A model generated the notes under the pieces. The model was not told the DNA's origin and did not search any database. It saw nothing but the letters and a program-made list of their open reading frames with translations. Both the position numbers and the translations under genes were made by a program. From Mactra quadrangularis (lineage: Eukaryota; Mollusca; Bivalvia; Venerida; Mactridae): a stretch of 64,000 nt of DNA. Positions 49,101 through 57,799 of the stretch are shown here, one piece after another; within the stretch, counting starts at the first letter, position 1, and every line of letters starts with the position of its first letter. The stretch spans positions 40,873,733 to 40,937,732 of the forward strand of contig CM046299.1 of the NCBI GenBank assembly GCA_025267735.1, given 5' to 3'.

Positions 49101-52092
49101 TAAAATCACATTATATTCTTACCTCAGTGATTCCTTGAGCATAAAACTTTATCTTGCTGGCTCACTATTAGGGCAACACCTAAAACGTGTATCACGCATA
49201 TAAAGTTTAAGAATTGTAAGCTGGAATTTAAAACAAAAAATCGCTTTTATATATACAGTCTGACGCACGTACATTATTATAAAGCGATGGACAATCGGTT
49301 TCAAAACTCTGAACATTGACAAATGGTTTATGAGTAAAGACCAAACCATTTCGTTATTGATTATGCATTCGTTGTGTATGCTTCCATTCTTAATGTCTTG
49401 ACAATCACATTCTATGAAAGCTTGAACGAACACGTTTGACCTTTTGATTAAGACGCTGGACTTGGAATTATTTAAAAGCCATCCTTGAGTTAGTTCGAAT
49501 CATTTCTAAAACCCACTTAGTTACTCCCCTAATCAAGATACTTTATGACAACCTCGCTGCATTGGACTATTTACTGATTATTATAAAACAAAACCTGTTT
49601 TACAATCACGATTAATAATATATTTGTGTAAAAGCTTTCTTTTCAGAACAGTTGTTTTTACATTGTATGTTTGTTCTGCTATATATACATGTAAATTGAA
49701 TTTGATTTTATTTTTTCTGAACAGAACTATAACTTATCACTATCATATTAACTTATCTGAAACCAATTGCAATCAACTGGGTATTGTGACAACCGACTGT
49801 TTTTAGCCTAGGATGTATAGCATCCAGAGTTCTTTTAGAACACTTTTTATGTCAACATAAAAGCTACCTTGAAGGACAAGGCATCACCAGTTCTTCTGTG
49901 TCTGTAACATTTTATTGTGTATTTCAGGGAGTTTGCTATCAAAAGAGAACATCTTTTTGGTTACAGGCATTGCTTTAGTATCAATTATAGTCGTTATCAT
50001 CATCATCATATGCTGTGTTGTCTATCTTTACAGGTAAATCTATGTTTAGTTAACGTTGCAGTGTAGATATATTTGAATTACTCTACTAAATAACCCATAA
50101 ATACATACATGTAGACATGTGCAATGTATCACAAGTATAAACTTAATTGGAAATCACAAGTATAAACTTAATTGGAAATCTTATCTAATGAGCATTAAAT
50201 TTATGAAACATTACTTCCGAATGATATACTTACTAAAAACCAGCTGATATTTCCACGAACTTCACAAACTTTGAAATATACACGTTATCGGAGTTCTGGT
50301 CTACAGGTAGAACGTCCTTATAGATTTACAAGTTACGAATGCGAATTCAACCAGAAGCACTGCCTATTACAACAATCATGAATGTCTCTACGATTGCTTT
50401 ACCCACATAGGTGTTATTTCGTACTTCGAACGTTGGCTGTTTGAAGGTGAAGTCATTGAACAGGATATATCGTACAAGAATGTTATGTCAAAATTAAAGT
50501 TAAAAAAGTGCGGTTTATAGTCAGTTCCCATATATATATGTTCAGCTGACTTAATAATCAATTTTGTACGATAACTGCTTATCATTGAAATCACACAATA
50601 CTAGATGACTCCTCGAAGCACCCATTTTCACCTGATTGGAGAGGCACAACTTTAAGCATATTTATTGCAGAAAGTTAGAAGTACCTCTAGTAGGATTCTA
50701 ATCCGGAACCTATCGATCCGTAAGCGCACGTTCTACCATTGAACCTATGATTCTACCATCCGGCAGCAGATATAAATTTGCATTTTAACTTTACATTTGT
50801 TTTTCAGGAAAGTTAGGAAAGGCCCACGTGAAGCATCCGACAACGTGGTTAACAACCGAACATACAGCAAAAGAATGACACTAAATCATTGCGACATGGA
50901 TGAAGAATATGCTAATATACTAGATAGTGACGTAGGCATTTCTGACGTCACATCCGTGTCATATAGACCGCAGTTACCAAGTAGAGAAAATGATAATTAT
51001 TCAGGAGAGTTTAAAGGCCATGATATCATTACACTTGATAATTATAGCACACCACGTGATACTCTAAAAATCTGCATACAAGACGAGTATTCAATAACTT
51101 ATGATGATCCAATACGGATAAATGTTACACCTGATGAAACAAATAACAAAGTTGAATGTAATTTGAAACCCAAAAAGAAGTCAGAGCGTAAGTTATCAGA
51201 TAAAACTGTCTTAGAACGTAAGGTATCGGACAAAACTGTCTTAGAACGTAAGGTATCGGACAAAAGTGTCGCACAACGTCAGGTATCGGAGAAAAGTATC
51301 ACTGAACGTAAGATATCGGACAAAACTGTCCTAGAACGTAAGTTATCGGACAAAACTGTCCTAGAACGTAAGTTATCGGACAAAACTGGCGTAGATCAAA
51401 GGGTATCGGACAAAACTATTGAAGAGTGCGATAAAGAAATAGATAAACCAGTTGATACAGAAACTGTCGACAACTCTGATGACATTAAAGGGGATAATAA
51501 GAATCGAGTAAGTGATTATGAAATAACAGATTTTGCAAATAAAATTACTGTATCAATCGACGATAAATCGGATTCAGAGAACAGTGAGTATGAAATCACA
51601 TTTGTCGATAATGGTAATGACAACTTAAAGAAAACGTGTATATTAAGTGAACATGTTTGTCTCGATTGCTTAACACCAGAACATTTGAAAGCTCTGGGTA
51701 TTACTATTGTGCCAGATGATAATGAGTATTCAAAATGTAAAGACTTATCAAGGAGATTTTCTGCGCCTTGCAGAGCGTGTCATTGTGATACAGAAGCATG
51801 CTCAAACTGTGAAATACAACTTGAAGAGATGCCAAAACATTCTAATGACATTGAAACATCTACTAATCATTCTGATAAAATGAAATGTGCAGGAAATTCA
51901 GAGACATGCGTTGAAAAAGATGGAAATAAAAGAAAGTGTAGTGTTTGTCATTCAGAGTATGACAGAATAGGAAAATATGATAGAAAAGATTGGATAAAGT
52001 ACACTGAGAATGTTTACGAAAAGTTTGGTCACTTTACTACTTTTAATGTTCGAAACAATAATGGAACCATTAAAAGGATAAATTCTACATAA
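34105..52092 (+). CDS. Type I membrane receptor with SRCR-like ectodomain and repeat-bearing cytoplasmic tail
   Basis: Ten exons: 34105-34201, 40628-40772, 42888-43078, 44753-44899, 46371-46474, 46778-46961, 47674-47758, 48841-48941, 49928-50033 and 50808-52092. All are GT-AG, all phases match, and the sum is 2445 nt (814 residues). A signal peptide (MELRYNLAVFFISMVLVLC) is followed by a divergent SRCR-like domain at about residues 35-138 (FRLFKG, EGIVQVKLYKDW, NIC, AVCKL, then SYCKSAVICC). A region at 145-289 has a CTNEC...CEC pattern that may be WSC-like, with several N-glycosylation sequons. A Thr/Ser stalk spans about 290-351, one transmembrane helix about 360-386, and a cytoplasmic tail 387-814. 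The tail has eight RKxSDK repeats at 514-593, RRFSAP at 702-707 and Cys clusters. Ligand and function are unknown. An upstream in-frame ATG (33997) exists, but 34105 places the hydrophobic signal at the N-terminus. Further small exons could have been missed. Confidence 0.82.
36240..36475 (+). pseudogene. 3' end of a LINE
   Basis: It parallels 55680-55925. Shared blocks are TCAGTACCATCATATGCAAT-like, CTTAACTTTTTGAAGGAAAT, CGATATGACCTTTTTGTGTT and GGTGCGCCGTAAAACCCAAA. The coding end is degenerate. Intron 1 of the receptor gene. Confidence 0.75.
37027..37172 (+). mobile_element. SINE family 1 fragment, diverged
   Basis: AACAGTTAAATCCTGAGACG, GATTTAGCCTTTC and ATGACCTATACAAGGCGTTG follow the family 1 order. 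5' truncated; receptor intron 1. Confidence 0.65.
37650..37960. repeat. Purine-rich GA tract
   Basis: About 300 bp of mostly G and A on the plus strand, with GGGAGA and GAGAGG repeats densest at 37750-37860. Open frames on either strand here are by-products of the composition. Receptor intron 1. Confidence 0.88.
38519..38782. mobile_element. MITE with GGCGGATCCAG-like ends, copy 3
   Basis: Ends TAGGCGGATCTAGCGG and CCTGGATCCGC, with inner C-runs. Receptor intron 1. Confidence 0.7.
39294..39608 (+). mobile_element. AAGGTAC-ended MITE, copy 1
   Basis: Begins TTAAGGTACGCTTTCACAGA and ends CTGTGAACTAGTACCTTTAA, an imperfect terminal inverted repeat. Blocks CAACTTAAATATCAACTTTT and AAATGATGGTGTTTC are shared with 40195-40551 (inverted) and 52141-52487. 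The flanking TTAA suggests piggyBac-like insertion but is not consistent in all copies. Confidence 0.72.
39751..39845. mobile_element. MITE with GGCGGATCCAG-like ends, truncated copy 4
   Basis: AGGCGGATCCAGC and a G-run are followed by the family block GCTTAACATAGATTAAATGG; the other end is missing. Confidence 0.6.
40195..40551 (-). mobile_element. AAGGTAC-ended MITE, copy 2, inverted
   Basis: This is the reverse complement of copy 1 across most of its length, ending CTGTGAAAGAGTACCTTTAA about 75 bp before receptor exon 2. With copy 1 it forms an inverted pair. Confidence 0.72.
41975..42143 (+). mobile_element. SINE family 1, 5' truncated
   Basis: Starts at GGGCAGTTGTCAGTCACTGA and runs through the ATCCAGAGATTTAGC hairpin to ATGTGTTGCTACGGCGTTAA and AAACAAACAAAC. 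Receptor intron 2. Confidence 0.82.
45008..45190 (-). repeat. tRNA-derived repeat, family 4
   Basis: On the minus strand GGCATGGCTGAGAGGTTAC (A-box like) and GGTTTGAATCCCATCC (B-box like) are spaced as in a tRNA with a long variable arm. It resembles 20574-20735. Receptor intron 4. Confidence 0.6.
47067..47222 (+). mobile_element. SINE family 2, 3' truncated
   Basis: Head ATTAGCGCAGTTGGTAGTGT and B-box-like GGATTTGAATCC are followed by GGTTATACCC and CCATTAATAAGG. Receptor intron 6. Confidence 0.7.
50690..50765 (-). repeat. tRNA-like relic before the last receptor exon
   Basis: On the minus strand TAGGTTCAATGGTAGAACGT and GGATTAGAATCC sit at A-box and B-box spacing. No proper acceptor stem was identified, so a SINE head relic is likelier than a tRNA gene. 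Confidence 0.4.
51187..51426 (+). repeat. Eight coding 30-bp repeats, RKxSDKTVLE
   Basis: Eight uninterrupted 10-codon units read RK(L/V/I)SDK(T/S)VLE with variants RQVSEKSITE and QRVSDKTIEE. The Arg-Lys-x-Ser core matches basophilic kinase substrates. Units are close at DNA level, so copy number may vary between individuals. Confidence 0.93.
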
Positions 52093-52140
52093 ACAATTCT
52101 AACTTGACTTTTCTTGATTTAGTGTGACATTCATGCTCAA

Positions 52141-52487
52141 AGGTACTCATTCACAGATTTCAACTTAAATATCAACTTTGTCTTAAACTATCAAAATTGC
52201 ATGGAAACATTTATGGAAGCAGGAAAGTAGTGTTCTGATAATCACAATTTTAGTGCAAATGGACATACAACTACAAATGATGGTGTTTCTAAAAAATCTA
52301 CCCCGTATGTCACGGTATAGACAATTTAAGTGCATTTTTGTGACTTATATTGTATATTTCTTGCAACATATAGGTCAGTTTGTCTTGAAATAATACAAAT
52401 GTTTGTTTTGACATGATTACAGACACTGAATGGTATTTTGAAAATATAGAAAAATCTTCACCAAATCTGTGAACTAGTACCTTTAAA
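52141..52487 (+). mobile_element. AAGGTAC-ended MITE, copy 3
   Basis: Runs from AAAGGTACTCATTCACAGAT to CTGTGAACTAGTACCTTTAA, collinear with 39294-39608. It starts about 50 bp after the receptor stop codon, so it may form part of the 3' UTR. Confidence 0.75.
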
Positions 52488-52489
52488 TG

Positions 52490-53390
52490 GTCGTTTTACA
52501 TTTACAATATGGGTAATATTTGATACACATTGAGTTTTTTTTAATTTGTTTTCTCATACCATAAACATATTCACATTGACCTTATGCATGAAATACAATC
52601 TAAATTCATTTAATTACCAATTGTTGCTTGTTCACATTCACCTGGGCTGCATATTATCAATCAAAGCACTGGAGTGCTGGAGGAACGATGTCCTGAACTT
52701 ATTTTTTGATTAAAGAATATATAATTATGTACATTATCTATAAAATAATGTATTAAGTATCAATTAACGGAATTTAACAAAATGATAGCACTAGACTTTT
52801 CAAGTGGTTTGCTCATGGCAAGGTTTATCTTACTTTATCAAACAAAATAAACCAGTCAAAGAATTAATTTTCATCAACACATTTTAGGGTCATGTACAGC
52901 AGCCATCTCACCAAACCAAATATTATTCTGGACTATTTTCTTTAACCACAAGGAGCTGACAACTTCTCATTTTTTGTTATCAGTGGGTATTTTTTAACGA
53001 CATCGTTAATATTTTCGTTAAAATTTTAAAGATATGGTGTGGAATGACAAGCTGAATTTTTTCACAAAAACATCGACTTTCTATCAATTCATTTAAAGAT
53101 TTCCCCCAAGTACTAAGCTCTTTTGCATCAAGCTACGTTCCATTTTTGTTCACGAAATTTAAGTCAAATTAACGTTTTGCACTTGCAATTTATTCACAAT
53201 TAAAATTACTCTAAGAATCGTCTATTTCCTATAAACATTTGCTTAAAATTCCGTAAAAAATTATACATATTCATTCCAAATTATAATCAAACTCTATAAC
53301 TTAAAATCGCTCAAGTAAATCTTTAATGTGACACTTTGAAGACGACAACGTCATATCGCCGTATATTAAACATCCGGTAAGTGTATTAGT
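52490..53390. other. Intergenic stretch without recognised features
   Basis: AT-rich DNA downstream of the receptor. An ATTAAA near 52710 could serve as a poly(A) signal. Nothing else is supported. Confidence 0.45.
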
Positions 53391-53400
53391 CATATCCAAA

Positions 53401-53436
53401 ATGGCGGGTGTAATAACAATTGGAAAAGTCACGTCG
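53401..53436 (+). CDS. Possible short first coding exon with TISU-like start
   Basis: CAAAATGGCGGG resembles the TISU/YY1 type of start found in genes with very short 5' leaders. The frame reads MAGVITIGKVTS and meets a GTAAAT donor. No phase-0 partner exon was found, so this is only a candidate; a minus-strand frame also crosses it. Confidence 0.25.
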
Positions 53437-53520
53437 GTAAATATTTGTTTATTTCGAGTAATAATGAATTTAAACAAGTTTAAAAGTTGAAACATACTAT
53501 GTACGCATGTTAATTGACTT

Positions 53521-53615
53521 CCGTAACCCTAGCCAACCCTGGCAGGGCTATCTACGGTTACGGAACTTCCGTAACTCTAGAACCTGGGTCTAGAGTTACG
53601 GTACCGTAACTCTAG
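53521..53615. repeat. Palindrome cluster built on CCGTAACTCTAG
   Basis: Copies of CCGTAAC(T/C)CTAG occur at 53521, 53569 and 53604, and an inverted one ends at 53601. 53590-53615 is a perfect 26-bp palindrome. 53569-53601 is a 13-bp stem with a 7-nt loop sharing one arm with it, so alternative cruciforms are possible. Confidence 0.88.
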
Positions 53616-54860
53616 CCACTGCCTTATTTGTAGCGTTGACGTCGTGTTTGTTTTAGATATGCACAGAACGGTGCTCCCAAAAACTACCAAAATCATCCTT
53701 AATGTATTGACATAAGTGCCATTATATAATACGATCATTTAATATTGTTTATTACTATCGAATGATGTAATTATGCTACGCATATAACAGGCATTGTCAA
53801 AAACACCGTAGGCCCTTTTTACTCCAACAAGTAATCATTGCAGTTGTCACGGTTTGAGTTGTCTACGGGTTGAGTTGTCCCGTCTCCATTGCAAAATTTG
53901 TATGTCCTGAGAGTAACATCCCTTTTCCTGAAGAGTTTCAAGAACGACAACACAAGCCAGCGTTGTATTACATTTAAATGAGATGTTAATGAGTTTCACG
54001 CTTGACCTACGCCTCTTTGTCTATGTTGAAAATTGTTGAAGCGTGAAAAGAGTAATCTTATACTTTCTTGTTACCATTGGAACGATGTCTTAGGACATCG
54101 TTCCAAAAATCTTACGATAATTTGACGGATATACTACTAGAATCGATCGTAAGACGCTTGATAATACAGGCCCCTGGGTCGTAAAATTGAAATATCATTG
54201 GTAATTTATTTACGATTATAACTGTTTAAAGAACATGAAAAAAAACATCATAACCTGTCACAAAATACATGTGAAATAATACTTATAGTTTATTCACAAT
54301 TACATGAAAATAAGAATTCAAATCAATATCGAATGTATGCATTGAATATGTAAACTATTGTAAGCCTACAGGAGCATACAAATGTGACTAAAAGTATAAA
54401 TGGTATCACAAAACATAGTACTTTTATATGTGCTCAACAATCATTCCAAAATTGCCGGGCTAGGCCTTTATAGTCACATGATCTACAACAACAACTGATG
54501 ACGTAGTGTATTTCTTATTTTTATGCCCGATTTTTGAATTATATTGAATCTAAACTTGTACGTGTATGAACAATTAAGATTTAAGATATTTTGATATCAA
54601 AGGGAGATAATAATTCACTTTGATTAGCATTTTCATTAATAATTTTGAAACATAATTTTGTTTTATAGAATTCAATCCACATGATGAAATGAACCACAAG
54701 TGTTATGTTCTGTAATATTTTTCATGGTGTTCAAATACATATCAGAAAATTGGTTTTAGAGAAATTCAACTTTAAAAGATGATCCTAAGCAAAGGTTTGC
54801 ATATAAATTAAGTAAAACTAATTTCATTTCGGCTCACTTAAAACAAATACAAAGTATTAT

Positions 54861-55178
54861 GCCGCCCGGCTAGCTCAGTTGGTAGCACGCAAGTCTACTG
54901 ATCGAGGGGTCGTGGGTACGATTCCCGGCCGGGGCATACTTTCGTGGAGCTTGGTCATGAAAGTATTGCTACGGCCATTTTCCCTCCTACCAATGGTTCT
55001 CAATTTTGTAGGGCAGTTGTCTGTCACTGACGATAGTATGCCCTTAGAAGTTGGTTAACAGCTAAATCTAGAGATTTAGCCTTTCCAGGAACTGTGAGTA
55101 GGTTGACTGACCGCCGTTATATGATCTATACAATGTGTTGCTACGGCGTTAAACCCAACAAAACAAACAGAACAAAGA
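54861..55178 (+). mobile_element. tRNA-derived SINE, family 1, full length
   Basis: The best copy in the window. The head has an A box (TAGCTCAGTTGGTAG) and a B box (GGGTACGATTCCC). The body contains GGGCAGTTGTCTGTCACTGA and the AAATCTAGAGATTTAG hairpin. The tail is ATGTGTTGCTACGGCGTTAA, then CCCAACAAAACAAAC. Confidence 0.9.
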
Positions 55179-55559
55179 CAATAATTTAGTAACCATCATG
55201 CAAGTCAACTGTCCTCCTCACTCGCCATAAGGAATCGTTAATGTATGGGAAGCAAATCTTCATGAACGACCGATTTATTCTAAAATTTTCGGGAAAGTTT
55301 ATATATATAAAGGTCATTATGTAATTCAAATGTCCTCTCCACGCACCAAAAGAAATCGTCAATGCAAGGGAGGCAAATCTTCATGAACGACATATTTATT
55401 GTGTAATCCTCGGCAATTATCTGCCCAAATATACCTCTGACATCATAAGTTGAGCATGTAGTTTTAACATGAATTCCGCGGTAATAACGTGAATTTCGTT
55501 TTACATGGTTTCTGTGGAAATATAGTCTGACTTATCAGGAAAATTTTTGACAGAGTATT

Positions 55560-55925
55560 TAGTAGTAATACATTAAAAGGTTTTTACCTTCTCAAAAGAG
55601 AGGAAGCACCTAAATGTATGCCCTGTGACGAGCATTTCAACGTCAAACACGTTCTGCTTGACTGTCAGGATCTTAAAGACATCCGTGACAAACATTTTAA
55701 AGTTAAATCACTTAAAGAACTTTTTGAGTCTATACCATCATATGCGATACTTAACTTTTTGAAGGAAATAAATGTATAAAATAAGATATAAAGCTTTACA
55801 TCATTAATATCGTTTGAATTAATAGTATCATTTGTTGCTTTCGGCGCGATATGACCTTTTTGTGTTGGTGCGCCGTAAAATCCAAACAAACAAACAAACA
55901 AACAAACAAACAAACAAACAAACAT
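55560..55925 (+). pseudogene. C-terminus and 3' tail of a LINE
   Basis: A frame ending at TAA 55777-55779 reads KREEAPKCMPCDEHF, KHVLLDCQDL, then ESIPSYAILNFLKEINV. The CxxC...H...C pattern is the zinc-binding end of many Jockey/I-group reverse-transcriptase proteins. The 3' UTR ends GTGTTGGTGCGCCGTAAAAT and a run of CAAA repeats. Only this end is present, so it is a 5'-truncated insertion. The tail resembles the SINE tails nearby. Confidence 0.82.
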
Positions 55926-55948
55926 AAAAAGGTTTAATCGTCATCTGG

Positions 55949-56178
55949 TCATTTAACATAGTTGAACGTATGTGTGTATTGGGTACGTATAAGAAACGTA
56001 AGCTTGATATTTCTGACTATGTCTAATGAAGTATTGATGACTTCAATCTCCATAAACAGATATCCTGAGCAGTGTTGTCGTACAGGATGTCTAAGGCTTC
56101 CATGAAGGGTCACGTCGAGATGACCTTTATGTCGACCAATCAATGCGTAGCTTTCATCTAGACGAAACACTATTTATA
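55949..56178 (-). other. Coding-like minus-strand segment with TATA-like box
   Basis: A frame at 56167-55949 reads FRLDESYALIGRHKGH, then LRHPVRQHCSGYLFMEIEV, to a stop. It has a coding-like residue mix and retained CpGs. TATAAATAG lies immediately upstream at 56178-56170, and CCAATCGCAG further up. No clear start codon in that frame and only a weak acceptor. It may be a promoter with first exon, a gene fragment, or chance. Confidence 0.25.
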
Positions 56179-56207
56179 GCATTTTGTTTTCGTAATTTCT
56201 TTTTTAG

Positions 56208-56329
56208 ACCACGATTTGCGAGCTGATTTGACAGCGGTATTATTTACAGTCTGCGATTGGACGGCTCGTTTCAAATTGCGCGACGTAGACGATGTAAACA
56301 AGATACTAAACATAGCGATTTCGTCATGA
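56208..56329 (+). CDS. Possible terminal exon, plus strand
   Basis: A strong pyrimidine tract and TTTTTTAG precede 2 nt plus 39 codons and TGA. The frame reads HDLRADLTAVLFTVCDWTAR, then FKLRDVDDVNKILNI. Only this of three frames is open. No upstream partner with the right phase was found, and the opposite strand is also open. Unrecognised. Confidence 0.3.
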
Positions 56330-56358
56330 ATATTATAATGTGTAAAGGTCACCTGAAC

Positions 56359-56626
56359 AGGGGCGGATCCAGGAATTTTTCCAGGGGGTCCGAATTTTTT
56401 CTAGGGGGTCCAAACTTTCGCATCACAACCACGTCATACACATTTTGCAGAATAATGCAAAATATTTATAATAAACTAAATAACCATTAAATCTATGTTA
56501 AGCACCGAGAAAAATTGCTTCATGCTACTTAAAAATGACTTACAGTCAAGAAATACGCAAATGAAAAGGTACATTTTGGAAATTCTAAGGGGGTCCGGAC
56601 CCCCCCCCCCCTCCACTGGATCCGCC
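56359..56626. mobile_element. MITE with GGCGGATCCAG-like ends, copy 5
   Basis: Ends GGGGCGGATCCAGG and CACTGGATCCGCC, with a C-run of about 12 near the right end. Inner blocks match copy 1. Confidence 0.72.
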
Positions 56627-56629
56627 TAT

Positions 56630-57480
56630 GTTGATCGTGACCCTCGTATGAAAACGGCCAGATCTAAATTAGCGAGTACACGAGCGAAACATTAGTTCTA
56701 TCATATTTCAACCAACAGTTCTGTTTTAAACATCAAAATGCCTCTTATGAAACGTACAAAGTGATGCTGGTCATCAATTACGACAAAAATATTTAACAAA
56801 AAAACGTATTTGCAAAATTTATGTTGCATAAATAAAAATACTAAATTACATCAAAATTTTCTTACAACAAAATTTGTTATTAAATCCTTTACAGAACCTT
56901 ATAGCACATATTCCAATGAAGGTAGGGCAATATCAATAACCTCAATAAATGTTAAAACACAACTAAGACTATTGAAAAACTAAAGTGAAAGTAGAAACAG
57001 GGTCGTGAAAACCCATTACACTTGTATCTGTCAAAATGTTTTCATTTACCTTAGTTTTGTTTTAACATTTATTTAGGTTATAAATATTGGAGTACTTTCA
57101 TTGGAATATGTACTATAATGTTCTGTAAATGATTTAATGTTAAATTAGTTTGTAAAAAATTCTCAATGTCTTTTAGTATTTTCAGTTTTACAGCATCAAT
57201 TTTGCAAATGCATCTTTTGGTAAACGTTTTATCTGAATTAATTACCAGCATCACATTGTATGTTTCTTAAGGATCATTTTTATATATGAAACACTGCTCT
57301 TGACGGTAGTATGAAAGAGTAGGGCATTTTTTAAATTTACTATTTTTAATGCAAACAAAGACTTTACTTGAACCTTAACATTTAAACTAAACACACTTTT
57401 TATGTTCATTTCTTGCTTTAGTTGATGTTTTCCATCAATATTTCCAATTCTGATTTCCTAGGTTTTACGGAATAGAAGGC
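56630..57480. other. AT-rich intergenic DNA
   Basis: I see no supported gene, repeat family or structure in this stretch. Confidence 0.5.
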
Positions 57481-57496
57481 CGCAATGGTGTTTTTT

Positions 57497-57775
57497 AAAG
57501 TGGGTTTAACGCCGTATTAACACATTTTAGGTCATTTTACGGCGTCCAGCGCATCTAACCTAGCTTTCCTAGATCATTGTCTATAACCAGTACTCACCTA
57601 CCCTTCCACAAGGCCGGAAACTTCTTATACCATATTAATGGAGGAAAACTGACACAATTGTCAAGTTTTCATGAAAGGGTATAACCTCCTCGGGTGTGAT
57701 TCGAACCCGTACCCCCTTCAGGCATGAGATTCCAAATCCCGGCGCGCTACCAACTGCTCTATAGACCCGGGTTGC
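57497..57775 (-). mobile_element. tRNA-derived SINE, family 2
   Basis: On the minus strand the head has TAGAGCAGTTGGTAGCGCG and GGGTTCGAATCAC. Then come GAGGTTATACCC, CCATTAATATGG and the shared tail GTTAATACGGCGTTAAACCC. It is the best copy of this family. Confidence 0.85.
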
Positions 57776-57799
57776 AATGGTGTTTCGAATGCTACCAAC

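Noticed and set aside
54861..54935. tRNA gene
   Set aside because: A and B boxes are present, but the sequence continues into a SINE body and no paired acceptor stem closes the tRNA. It is a SINE head.
55665..55925. Minus-strand frame starting MFVCLFVCLF
   Set aside because: It is the CAAA tail repeat and 3' end of the LINE read backwards.
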